64,000 nucleotides of DNA, taken from assembly GCA_011033025.1 (NCBI GenBank), contig WFMF01000314.1, positions 145,644-209,643 of the forward strand, in the 5' to 3' direction. The notes beneath the pieces are model-generated. The model searched no databases and was not told where the DNA came from. It saw nothing but the letters and a program-made list of their open reading frames with translations. Numbering within the stretch: position 1 is the stretch's first letter; each line of letters opens with the position of its first letter. This document shows positions 12,146 through 22,875 of the stretch, in pieces. The position numbers and the translations under genes were made by a program. The stretch comes from Beroe forskalii. Its lineage: Eukaryota > Ctenophora > Nuda > Beroida > Beroidae.

Positions 12146-15100
12146 GGGGGGGGGGGTAAGGCAAACTTTGGCAAACTTTGGCAAACGCTTCCACTTTTTT
12201 TGGAGTTTGCCAAAAAAAGTGTTTGCCAAAGTTTGCCATAGTTTGCCAAAGTTTGCCAAAATTTGCCAAAGTTTGCCAAAAATACCCCAAAGATTTTGTT
12301 ATTTCTGATTTCTTGTCCACTATGCATGCAGGACTTGTGCATAACGGTTTTTGAGGGAGCTGAATCGATTTCCAATGCTTAATTTTCATTCAGACTTCCC
12401 CTTAGAGGCTTTACTGGTGTCCACGCCTGGACCTTCCCTCTGCAAGCACCCATTGTTTACAAAAAGGCATCCTAAAGAACAAGGGTTAGAAAATTTCGAG
12501 AACTTTTTGGTCCAAGAAAAGAGATCTTTATAATTCCCAGGCCAGGCATGGATCCATGTATCTACTATCTACTACCAGTTCATCAGATAACGTGTCTTCA
12601 GCAAAATGGTACCACAGGAATATGACCAAAATTAGCCTCCATTAGCATCCATGGAGGCTGAGTGTAGGCTAATTTCAAAAATAAGCCTCCATGGATGCTA
12701 ATGGTTGCAATAGGCTAATTCTCGAAAAATAGCCCCCACTGTGGTAGCTAATTAGCCTCCATCAGCCTCAATGGATGCTTAATTTTGGTTTCGCCTCCAC
12801 TAACCTCCACTGAAGATAGGAAACGACTGGTTAACCGAACCGAAACCGAAACACCGGTTAACTTGGCGTTTTCAGCCAACCGAAACCGGAACTGTCACCG
12901 AATATTTTGATTTCGCAATAAACCGTTTAGGGAAATCAGTTGGTTAACCGGTCCGAAACCGAAATACCAGTTAAGCGGCGTTTTTAGGGAAATTTATTGA
13001 GAAATGGTAACCGGTCGTTTGGTAACTGAAGAATAAGCTTCCACGGAAAATAAAATACAACATTTTTGTGGAGGCTAATATGGAGGATAGTGGAGGCTAT
13101 TTGGAAGCTGAGTGGAGCCTAAATCAATTAGCCTCCATAAAACAAAATTTCTTGCTGAAAATGGTAAAATGTGCACTAAAACAATTTATAGGCTCCACTT
13201 TGCCTCCACTAGGCTCCATTCAGCATCCACTTGGCACCAAGTAGCCTTTACTAGGCTCCACTCAGCCTCCACTAGGCTCCAACCAGCCTCCACTAGGCTC
13301 CGCTCAGCCTCCACTAGCCTCCACTCAGCCTCCACTCAGCCTCCACTAGGTTCCACGCAGCCTCCACTAGGATCCACTCAGCCTCCACTAGGCTCCGCCA
13401 AGCCCCCAATAGGCTTCGCTCAGCCTCCACTAGGCTCCAACCAGCCTCCACTAGGCTCCGCTCAGCCTCTACTAGCCTCCACTCAGCCTCCACTAGGCTC
13501 CACTCAGCCTCCACTAGGTTCCACGCAGCCTCCACTAGGTTCCACGCAGCCTCCACTAGGCTCCGCCAAGCCCCCAATAGGCTCCACTCAGCCTCCACTA
13601 GGCTCCACACAGCCTCCACTAGCCCACATCAGCCTCCACTCAGCCTCCACTAGGCTCCACCCAGCCTCCACTAGACTTCACTCAGCCTCCACTAGGCTCC
13701 ACACAGCCTCCTCAAAGCTCCACTCAGCCTCCACTAGGCTTCACCCAGCCTCTATAACCACTAGGCTCCCACAGCCTCCACTGACCACTAGGCTCCACTC
13801 AGCCTCCACTAGGCTCCACTCAGCCTCCACTAGGCTCCACTCAGCCTCCACTAGGCTCCACTCAGCCTCCACTAGGATCCACCCAGCCTCCACTAGGCTC
13901 CACTCAGCCTCCACCCAGCCTCCACTAGGCTTCACTCAGCCTCCACTAGGCTTCACTCAGCCTCCACTAGGCTCCACTAGCCTCCACTCAGCCCTCAATA
14001 GGCTCCACTCAGCCTCCACTAGGCTCCACCCAGCCTCCACTAGCCTGCACACAGCCTCCACTAGGCTCCACTCAGCCGCCACTAGGCTATATTCAGCCTC
14101 CACTAGGCTCCACCAGCCTCTATAATAACTAGGCTCCACACAGCCTCCACTGACCACTAGGCTATATTCAGCCTCCACTAAGCTCCACTCAGCCTCCACT
14201 AGGCTCCACTCAGCCTCCACTCGGCCTCCACTAGGCACCACTCAGCCTCGACTTGGCACCACTCAGCCTTGACTAGTCTCCACTCAGCCTCCAATAGGCT
14301 CCATTTAGCCTCCACTAGGCACCAATAGCTGCCACTAGGCTCCACTCAGCCTCCACTAGGCTCCACTCAGCCTCCACTAGGCTCCACTCAGCCTCCACTA
14401 GGATCCACCCAGCCTCCACTAGGCTCCACTCAGCCTCCACCCAGCCTCCACTAGGCTTCACTCAGCCTCCACCCAGCCTCCACTAAGCTTCACTCAGCCT
14501 CCACTAGGCTCCACTCAGCCCTCACTAGGCTCCACTCAGCCTCCACTAGGCTCCTCCCAGCCTCCACTAGCCTGCACACAGCCTCCACTAGGCTCCACTC
14601 AGCCTCCACTCAGTCGCCACTAGGCTCTATTCAGCCTCCACTAGGCTCCACCCAGCCTCTATAATAACTAGGCTCCACACAGCCTCCACTGACCACTAGG
14701 CTCCATGCAGCCTCCACTAGGCTCCACTCAGCCTCCACTATGCTCCACTCAGCCTCCACTAGGCTCCACAGTCCACTCAGCCTCCACTCGGCCTCCACTA
14801 GGCACCACTCAGCCTCGACTTGGCACCACTCAGCCTTGACTAGTCTCCAATAGGCTCCATTCAGCCTCCACGAGGCACCAATAGCTTCCTTTAGGCGTCA
14901 GTCAGCCTCCACTAGGCATCGTTATGTCGGGTTATGTTGCAGGAATCCATGAAAACTGGTCATGGTGGTCACGGTGGGGCCATTGATTTTAGCCTGCTGG
15001 AACAGACTTATATAGCGTGGGTACTTTGGTTTCAGGGCTTCATACAACTGTTTGATCTGTTGATCAGACTACTTATCTGTTGATCAGACTACTTTTTAAA

Positions 15101-15430
15101 GTACTTAAATGCAAAAACTTATTAAAGTAAGAAATAATGAAATATCGTATTTGTTACTGTAGCCTTCTCCTCTCTTCAATGGGGATGTGGTCTCTGCTAC
15201 AGCTCCTGGGTAACGTCAAAATGTAAAATAGACCTTGGGAATCGATTCAGCATCCTTGAAAAGCATATTATCGGTACCTAAAAGGTTGCCAAAGGGCTCA
15301 GAAAGGCTTCTTATTTTTTGGCAAACTTTGGCAAACTTTGGCAAATGCTTCCACTTTTTTTGGAGTTTGCCAAATAAAGTGTTTGCCAAAGTTTGCCATA
15401 GTTTGCCAAAGTTTGCCTTACCTCCCCCCC
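12146..15430. mobile_element. 3.3-kb inverted-repeat element carrying a minisatellite
   Basis: Copy A has an uninterrupted site here (near 4983), so the limits are defined. Both flanks read TACTAT (12,140-12,145 and 15,431-15,436); copy A has TACAAT once, so this is a 6-bp target duplication. The ends are inverted repeats, a run of G followed by GTAAGGCAAACTTTGGCAAA on each side (left G11, right G7 then AGG). Each terminus continues as multiple TTTGCCAAAG units that can themselves fold. Inside are an array of TTAACCGAACCGAAACCG-type repeats (about 12,830-13,020) and a long minisatellite (13,190-14,920). No transposase is present, so it is non-autonomous. I cannot assign the superfamily. Confidence 0.85.
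13190..14920. repeat. Minisatellite, unit about 21 bp
   Basis: About 80 units of CTCAGCCTCCACTAGGCTCCA with variants, in higher-order blocks (for example the 13,790-14,110 pattern recurs at 14,350-14,690). Because 21 is a multiple of three and the unit lacks stops, long open frames arise on both strands (13,112-14,125 plus; three on minus). These encode only simple repeats such as LHSASTR and QPPLGST and are not credible genes. Confidence 0.95.
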
Positions 15431-15436
15431 TACTAT

Positions 15437-16880
15437 CTTGTAGCTCTGTAGTGTTTGTTTCTTGAATGATCATCGATCTTTGCTTCCTTGTACCACCATA
15501 AAACTGTACTTCAGTAAGTACACTGTTTATATATGACAGTGTGTTCACTTTTACCGGAAATAACAATAGCAATGTCTTTGTGCCATTAGATAATGTACCA
15601 TGTTAAGGACAAAGAGCTTATATGTTATATGAGATATAGATAAATCGTTTACATAAACTTCAGGTTTCCCACTAAAACTTTAAACCATGGTGGTCAGGGA
15701 TCTTAATACCTAAATGAAATGTTACCCTAAATGGATAAGATGTCAATATGAGTCAGCACACACTTGCTGCTTGGGCATTTAACGAATTTATGGGACAGTA
15801 TGGGCGAAATAAAATACTGGAAGCAAATAAACTGTAGGTTATTGAAGAAAATATCACCGATGTTTTTATTGTTTACAGACGTACAATTGCTAATGGGATC
15901 GTCTTTGAGGAAACCGTACTTGAGATGAACCTTCTAGAAGCTTAGAAGATTCCAGAATGTTACTAAACATGCCTTATATAAATACTCTCATACTTTCATA
16001 CGATTATAGTCAGACTTTACTCTTGTGACTCTCGTAATTACGGAAAAATATTCGAATAATCACATAATTGACACAGTTCTTTTCTTGGTGTACCATCCAG
16101 AAGATTCTTGATTAAATATCCATATTTCAAATGTATCTACATTCTTCAGTACAGAGTTGCTGCAATATGATCAACCATAGTCTCTATGGTAGATGAACAA
16201 AACTATAGACTCAGGCAGTCATGCGTTATAACATCAAGATCGAAGATAACAGTACTGTGTTGACATCGAATGTAAAAGGACAATGATGCGCAAACTGTAC
16301 CGAAATTAATTTGATTTATCTAAACTTTTAAATTTTTCGAATCTCCGTAAAACGTTTTGAAATTACCAACTCAATAATTAACAAAAATGTGCGATGTTAA
16401 ATAGTGCACCAGTCTTTTCACATCATCTCTGATGGCACACATTAAGTGCCATATATGGCAAGGACGTAGGATATTACAAGAAAAATGTCACCGATCTATA
16501 GAAGCCCTCAGTTCCCCATCCACCACAGTACCACATCCGTTCATCTTCACAACCTCACCAGTCTTTCTATTGCCACAACCTTCTCTTTAAAACAAAGTTA
16601 TACCATGGCAGCCGTAACGGAATCGGGATATATTATTATGTGCCATAATAATATATCCCGAAAATTAAAATGTACGTCTCAATAATATGCCTAAATAGTG
16701 ACGGAATGTTTGTATTTTATTATAAGTGATTGAAAGCCATTCAAATGCATTCAAATGGATTTTATCGTCCATAATCGACAGTCACGTACTGATCTATTCC
16801 TCGTACAGACATATGTCGTACATACAGCGTATCAGTTTCACAATTTCATACATTTGGTCGTCTCTCGATTTCTTCTGCAG
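15437..16880. other. Upstream region of gene B
   Basis: Non-coding and collinear with 4986-6483 of copy A. It includes the conserved polypyrimidine-CAG acceptor candidate at 16,880. Confidence 0.6.
16623..16661. promoter_or_regulatory. Perfect 18-bp hairpin upstream of gene B
   Basis: TCGGGATATATTATTATG, the 3-base loop TGC, then its exact reverse complement. Copy A keeps only the right arm (CATAATAATGTATCCCGA near 6240-6275); the left arm reads differently. It lies about 320 bp before the gene B start codon. Function unknown. Confidence 0.5.
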
Positions 16881-17741
16881 AATTTTTACAAATTTATTAA
16901 GAAGAAATACTACAACTGATGAACTGACTGCCACCAAGAACTCCAGTCACGTTTCAATTATATACAACATTTCCATCATGTTTCGATTATTCGCATTTAT
17001 TCTGTTCTGGAACGTACATTGGCGAACCGAAGCCGATCAGCTGATTGATGCAGAAACTGACCTTAGAGACTTTTCAGTTTTAATGACAAAATACCACAGC
17101 GACCTGGCAAAGTGGAGTCTGCCAAACGACACTGATTTGCTTCCTGATACGATACTAAACCACATTGTACGAGGAGATATTCCGAAGTTAGGGGTGCTCT
17201 TACCGGAAATAGAGAAACGTTCAAGGAACCTCACGGCAATACTGGACTCTATCGCCAGTAAGGGGGAGGCACTTCCGATGAGAATGGTTTACGAACAGAG
17301 GCTCTATTCCACGACTTGGGACGCGATCAACATAGCGGGTTTAAGGTTCGAACACTCCATAGCATCGTGCGCGGAATGGATTGAAATGAAGGAATTGGTG
17401 TCCCCTAACATTGCGGATTTTTTTGATTATATGAAAAATGTGGACAATGATCGGGAAATGACTCACCTGATTATGACCCAAGTTGTTAATGCCTACCAAA
17501 CGGAGACGAAATTGCGTAGAAGCATAAGATCCATGGTGAGGAAGAGGAAATTGCATGAATCTTTGGATGTAATTCGTTCCTTCAAAAAGGCTTTCTTTCT
17601 GACCACCTGGACTGATGACCCTGTCAAATCATGTCAGCCTGGCTTACCTGGTTTCAAAGCCCTCAATGCCCTAGAGGATCGTTTACTTCAACATATCAAA
17701 CATAGAGCATGCCGTGTAAGCTTGCTCACTGAACACTTTAA

Positions 17742-18448
17742 GGGGGCCGGGGGGGGTCTGAGGTCGATTTTCGGTTTTTTGTTGTTTCTGATAGAGCTGA
17801 ACGCCAGCTACCAGTAGGTTTTTACCGCATCAAAAAATATTGTTCCTAGCCGAAGTTACGAATTTTTCAAATCGCGATTTCACCTGTAATTACAGTGCGC
17901 GCGCAAACTTACGACGCGATTTGCCGAGAATCAACTTTAAAATCTATCTCCTCCTACAGTTTTTGAGGAAAACCCTTGAAACTTGGTAGTTGTGTTCTGG
18001 GGCATGGAACAGAACTTTCATGCGAGCCGATTTTTGATTTGGGCCTCAGAAGTGAAAATATGAATTTTTGAAATTTGAAAATCGTCATTTTTGACCATTT
18101 TTGGGACAGGAGCCAACTTTGAAAATTCATATTTTCACTTCTGAGGCCTGAATCGGGAATCGGCTCGCATGAAAGTTTTGTTTTGTGCCCTAGAACATAA
18201 CTACCAAGTTTCGGGGGTTTTCCTCAAAAACTGTAGGAGGAGATAGATTTTAAAGTTGATTCTCGGCAAATTGCGTCGTAAGTTTGCGCGCGCACTGTAA
18301 TTACAGGTGAAATCGCGATTTGAAAAATTCGTAACTTCGGCTAGGAACAATATTTTTTGATGCGGTAAAAACCTACTGGTAGCTGGCGTTCAGCTCTATC
18401 AGAAACAACAAAAAACCGAAAATCGACCTCAGACCCCCCCCGGCCCCC
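17742..18448. mobile_element. 707-bp foldback element with TTAA target duplication
   Basis: Flanked by TTAA on both sides (17,738-17,741 and 18,449-18,452); gene A has the empty site (ACTTCAAATTGGG). The element is an almost complete palindrome starting GGGGGCCGGGGGGGG and ending with its complement. The arms are about 330 bp, with a short centre near 18,080-18,100. TTAA targets are typical of piggyBac and Kolobok transposases. It has no coding capacity and must have been mobilised in trans. It sits in exon 1 of gene B. A subterminal TTTTTACCGCATCAAAAAA motif also occurs in the tandem repeats at 29,407-30,304. Confidence 0.9.
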
Positions 18449-19043
18449 TTAAATTAGGCGTTGATAAAGCCTTGCAAATCCTGGAGGTTTACCTTCAGGA
18501 CGAGGAACTTCTGGGTGCTGTGATGGAGTACAGTGTAAAGGAAGAGCTTCTGTCTGAGTATAACACAGTGAAAAAGATTGTGGGGAAGGGGAAATCAATT
18601 GCTCTCCTTTCCATTGGCGTGGTTAGAGACATAATAAGACGGAATATAACTCTAGGAACGTGTGAGAAATGCGTCTGTAAAATGCAACAAAAAGCTCTCA
18701 ATTTGCTGGCAGTACTCGATACTATCCGGAATGTTATACCGCCGTATATGGCGCCTTGCACCGGAGTGTTGACTACCGATCCTGGATGGTCTATCATCAC
18801 GGATATCGAGCATATACCCGGAATTAACAATGTCCTTGAGGTATGAATGATTGAAAGCCCCAGTGGAGGATTGCATGCCCTCTTTTATGGGCGGAATTTA
18901 AGTATCATTAAAATAACAATATTTTATTTAATAAAAACAATAAAACCATACATCAAAGGGTTGTTGTGATTCTAGCTTGTGCCTATTATCATCATAAATC
19001 CCCGTCCAATAAAACTAGTGAATAATTATAATCCTCACGATGA

Positions 19044-19147
19044 CAGTTCAAACTGCAGTTTCGTGTGCGCGGCGTTAAGACTTATAAATAACATGTCTGT
19101 ACACCACGCAAACTTACGCCGCGCACACAAAGCTGCAATTCGAACTG
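19044..19147. repeat. Foldback repeat in intron 1 of gene B
   Basis: Copy B counterpart of 7934-8026, with the same arms and a slightly longer loop. Confidence 0.7.
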
Positions 19148-21589
19148 CCACTGTAAATCGATCTATTGGGGATTTTCTCAGGCCAGATATATCATACCGA
19201 GAAAAGTTTATGCTCTGCCATTCAACCAATTTACCCTCGCTCTGTAATTTTACAGCAATTCCCTCTTATTAACATTACTTTTGTAGGTATACAACACGTC
19301 AGTTGACTACATGTGGTACTGGGAACCCCACATTGGCATATCCTTCTCCGAAATGCCAGTCAAACACGCCCATTGGTGGATTGCCAGCCACCAACTAGAC
19401 TATAAAACCTGTGGAGAGTACTATCAAGTCCAATACGCGATACGTTCCCTGGAGGCCTTTGCTGCTCAGGTAACTTACCGCATGGATTATCTTGCTCTGG
19501 CAAATGGCTGTGGACTTCTACCCGTTTTGGAGCGATTCGATAGTGCTGTCATGACGGTCGCCGTGTTGAATATGGAACTTTGGGAGCATTTCAGAACTTA
19601 TTTGAGTAGTGACACTGCCTATTTCGTGTCTGCCTATTGGGATGACACCCCCATCCATTACGATGACCGTCTGTATGAAGCGTATAAAGTCTTCAAGCCA
19701 GATATCATTCCTCAAGATTATGAAACTGCAGAGCTGGACAAGACATTTTGGAATAATCTCCTCGGCTACTTGACGAATATGACGGGTTTTTTGGAAGAGA
19801 AGTGCGTCAAGTGCGAAGCGTATCACTTCCTGCCCCACTTTTTCCAGAGTGTTGTGTACCTCGCTAAAAACCTTGCCGAGGGGAGGAACTCCATTCTTCC
19901 TTCGGAACAACAAACGTATGCAGAATCTCGGGAGAAAGTGAAGAGCAGACACTCAGAAGCGATGTCTCATTGTTTGCCGTTGAAGGAAAACATGCGCGCT
20001 ACGATTGTCGCTGAGCAAGCACTTTTAAGATCTAAAGTTATGCAAGATGTCCAAGTGTTCAGAAGTTTTTATGGCTACCTGTTCGGCAAGAAGTGGCTTA
20101 AAGGCAAGGATGCTGTATGGACAGTTGAGAATTTGGACGAATTTGTAATACCCTACCTTGATGACGAGTCGTTCGTTAAGGAGTTCGCTGATGAGTATGT
20201 GGAATTGCGTCTCGATGAAGCAGGTAAATGAATCTATAACTTCTAGGTTTTCCGGGTCAAATTTCCAGTCAAGTCAGGTAAAATGACCGGTTGAGTCATG
20301 CATACGAACATACCTAAATACGCATCAAAAAACGAGTGCAATAGTTTTGTTTTGCATAAAATAAGAAAATAATACAAAATATATCCTATTCACTAAAACT
20401 TTTCACTTAATCCAGGGTTACGAAATCCAGACAACAGATCCATATACGACTATCATAGTGAATTCTATCTCCAACACCCGGATGATCCCCTCGCACAAGA
20501 ACTTAAAGAACTTCAGGAATGTCTTTTCATGAATTATGGAATTTTTAGGAAGAATGATCTGGTGTCTATGTATTCTTGTGAGGAAAGGGAGGAAAGGGTG
20601 GCTAAGAGAGAAAATAAAGAAACGACTGCTGGTGTGGGTAGTACAGAAAGTGGACAAGTTATTATTAAGAGGAAAGGTAAGGGTGGTGGTAAGAAGAAGT
20701 TCATTAATAAGAAGAAAAGGTACAAAAACGATGAAAATGGTGAGAAGACTATAAAAGTAAAGAAAGTAAAGAAGAAAAATCGTAATACATCACTATGGTA
20801 ACTGATTGCATTGTCTCTCATCGTGATCCTTGATATTTTTTACTATTTTCATTGGAATTTTTTGTTTTCTGCTGTTCTCTCCTAGAAATCGGCAACATTA
20901 ACATCATGATTTCGTGAGGATTTTCATACATCCCTACGTAATAGTCCAGAAATTTCTGGAAATTTCCCTCATCTTTTTCAATTATTCTCGCCAAATTGCT
21001 TTCAAAAAATAGCATGTAAACAAAAACTCATGCGTCATCCCAACAACGTTCATTTCCCTTGCAAACGTAGCTTCCGAACTGCCCTCTTATTGGGAGGGCG
21101 CCCTCACATGTACTCTTTTGCCCCCCCCCCCTTTTGGGTCTTGCCCTCCGAGCCCTCCTTTTCGCCCTCTTCTAGGCCCAATTTGCCATCCTTTTTGACC
21201 CTTCCCAAAATACACCTAAGATTCACGGCCTTAAATACTGTAGGTCTTTGTAGGCGGTTTCCAAAAAATAAGTCGACCATATATTTCGTAAATACACTTA
21301 ATAATAAGCACTATCTCGGATTGATAATGTAAATCCAGTTTTAGTGAATGCACCTAAAATACACCTAAGTTCATGAAATACACTCATGATTTTGATTATA
21401 CACCTAACAAGCATTTTTGAGGCAGTCTCTAAAAAAAGGCCGCCACTTTTTTGGCAATACTCTTTTAGTTTTTCAGAATATGCAGAATATTGTCTTCTTT
21501 TTTTAGCGATTTGCCCTCCTTTTTGGGGCAAAAACTGCCCTCCGAACGGATTTTGAAAGGTCAGAAGCTATGCTTGCGAACCAAAGACT

Positions 21590-21850
21590 CAGTGTAGCTT
21601 CATATTGACATCTTACCCATTTATGGTAATTTCATTAAAGATACCTGCCACCATAGGTTTAATGGGCGACCTGAAGTTCATGTAAACCATTTAGCTATCT
21701 CTTATCTCCAACTTATCTATATTCCATAGCTGTAACTTACATATCTAATGGAACAAAGACATTGCTTTTGTTATTTCCGGTAAAAAGCTCCCACTCCCTG
21801 TCATATATAAACAATGTGGTTATACTGATGTACCGTTGGTTTACTAACGG
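21590..21850 (-). repeat. Inverted, diverged fragment of the duplicated unit
   Basis: The reverse complement of this stretch aligns with about 5065-5310 (copy A) and 15,505-15,765 (copy B). Shared stretches include GTTTATATATGACAG, TTTTACCGGAAATAACAA and GCAATGTCTTTGT. It is clearly more diverged than A is from B. It is either the relic of an inverted third copy or a dispersed repeat present in all three places. Confidence 0.75.
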
Positions 21851-22875
21851 ACATTGCTGGACTCTTAGCACAGTCTATATGAGTTCGGCCCGTTGACTAC
21901 AATTAGTCTTAGGACAGCTCATACATTAGAATTACTGTATACGTTTAAGATTTGACTCCAAGAGCATGTCGTCTCGACTTACATATGATTCTCAGGGATC
22001 TGTTTAAATTCTTTACTGTCATTAATTATGAAAACGCCCGAGCCCGACCGTTCATTTAAAGTTTGTCAAAATATTGACTTCCTCTGGATAGTTGGATGTC
22101 TCGATAATTCGATCAAGAATTTAAACTTAACGCCGCGCGCGGAAGACATAAGCAAAATTTTTGTTGAGCTAAGCGCGCACGTACGTACAAATTTAATCAA
22201 TTTAATATTTCAGGCCAGAAATGGATATGAATTGCTCATTTGCATATGTGTAGTTTATCGTTTATGTAGACATTCCATAATCACATAACGACTGACATCT
22301 GCTTACATTACGAACGTGTATTCTTTCACCCATCTCTTTCCATTTATAAGACTGCCGGGAAAAACGCAAAATAAATAAAGGTAGAGAACATGAGTATAAT
22401 TGTAGGAGTTCATGCACATTATGTACTACAGTCCGCAGTATATTGTTGGAGTTAATTACAAAATATAAATGGTAGAAGAGGAAAGCGCGGGAAAGCGCCG
22501 TTTAGATTCCCTGGATCAATCACACAGCAGATCCTGCAATTCTTGAGTTGTGCATGGTATAAACCGTGCAATTTCAGGAAGGCGGATGCGATCTTATTCG
22601 TTTTTAGGGAGCCAAAAGTTGGGTAATTAAGAGAATTAATGGGCTTATAAATCGTACAAGAAAACTCCGCAGTGATCCTGTAGTATTCCAAGATTTTTAG
22701 TATTCCAAGATTTTTTCATCTTCCCAGTCCCTACTAGGCACTGCTACTTACATTCATGATCTTAATCTAATATGAAAAATCTAATCTGAATTGCAGCATT
22801 TCACAGATATTATCTGATATTTTCAGTTTTCTTCTAATAAAATCCCCCGTTTAGTCCAATCATTACACTCCACAG
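21851..22875. other. Intergenic region upstream of the IPK-family gene
   Basis: No recognisable gene; short open frames (for example 22,028-22,288) have no family features. A first exon of the kinase gene, carrying its true start codon, may lie here but could not be identified. Confidence 0.4.

Larger units (their letters stand above)
16979..20801 (+). pseudogene. Secreted protein of unknown family, gene B, interrupted by a palindromic element
   Basis: Close paralogue of gene A with the same three exons. Exon 1 is 16,979-18,840 and is split by the 707-bp element at 17,742-18,448. Exon 2 is 19,287-20,223 and exon 3 is 20,416-20,801. The signal peptide (MFRLFAFILFWNVHW), both CxxC motifs (here CEKC and CVKC) and the lysine-rich tail are kept, and the tail ends one residue later (W) than in A. 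After TEHFK the reading frame enters the palindrome and stops at 17,817, giving about 279 residues instead of about 820. Apart from the insertion the coding sequence is intact and has the better intron 2 donor (GTAAAT), so the break is recent. An in-frame ATG at 16,726 would extend the N-terminus, but the same stretch in copy A is in a different frame with a stop, so I reject that start. Confidence 0.8.
10587..21550. repeat. Segmental duplication, copy B
   Basis: This is the second, head-to-tail copy of the unit at 1-10,414. Divergence is low (scattered substitutions and small indels in coding and non-coding parts). It has two insertions not present in copy A: the 12,146-15,430 inverted-repeat element and the 17,742-18,448 TTAA palindrome. 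It lacks the LINE and mariner of copy A and shows intact empty sites near 11,392-11,400 and 11,881-11,884. Confidence 0.95.

Noticed and set aside
13112..14125. Long open frame of 337 codons (and minus-strand frames of 64-101 codons)
   Set aside because: Translation of the 21-bp minisatellite; a unit length divisible by three without stops keeps several frames open. No signal, domain or splice context.
16726..16978. N-terminal extension of gene B
   Set aside because: In copy A the same stretch is in a different frame and stops. The signal peptide start (16,979) is the conserved one.
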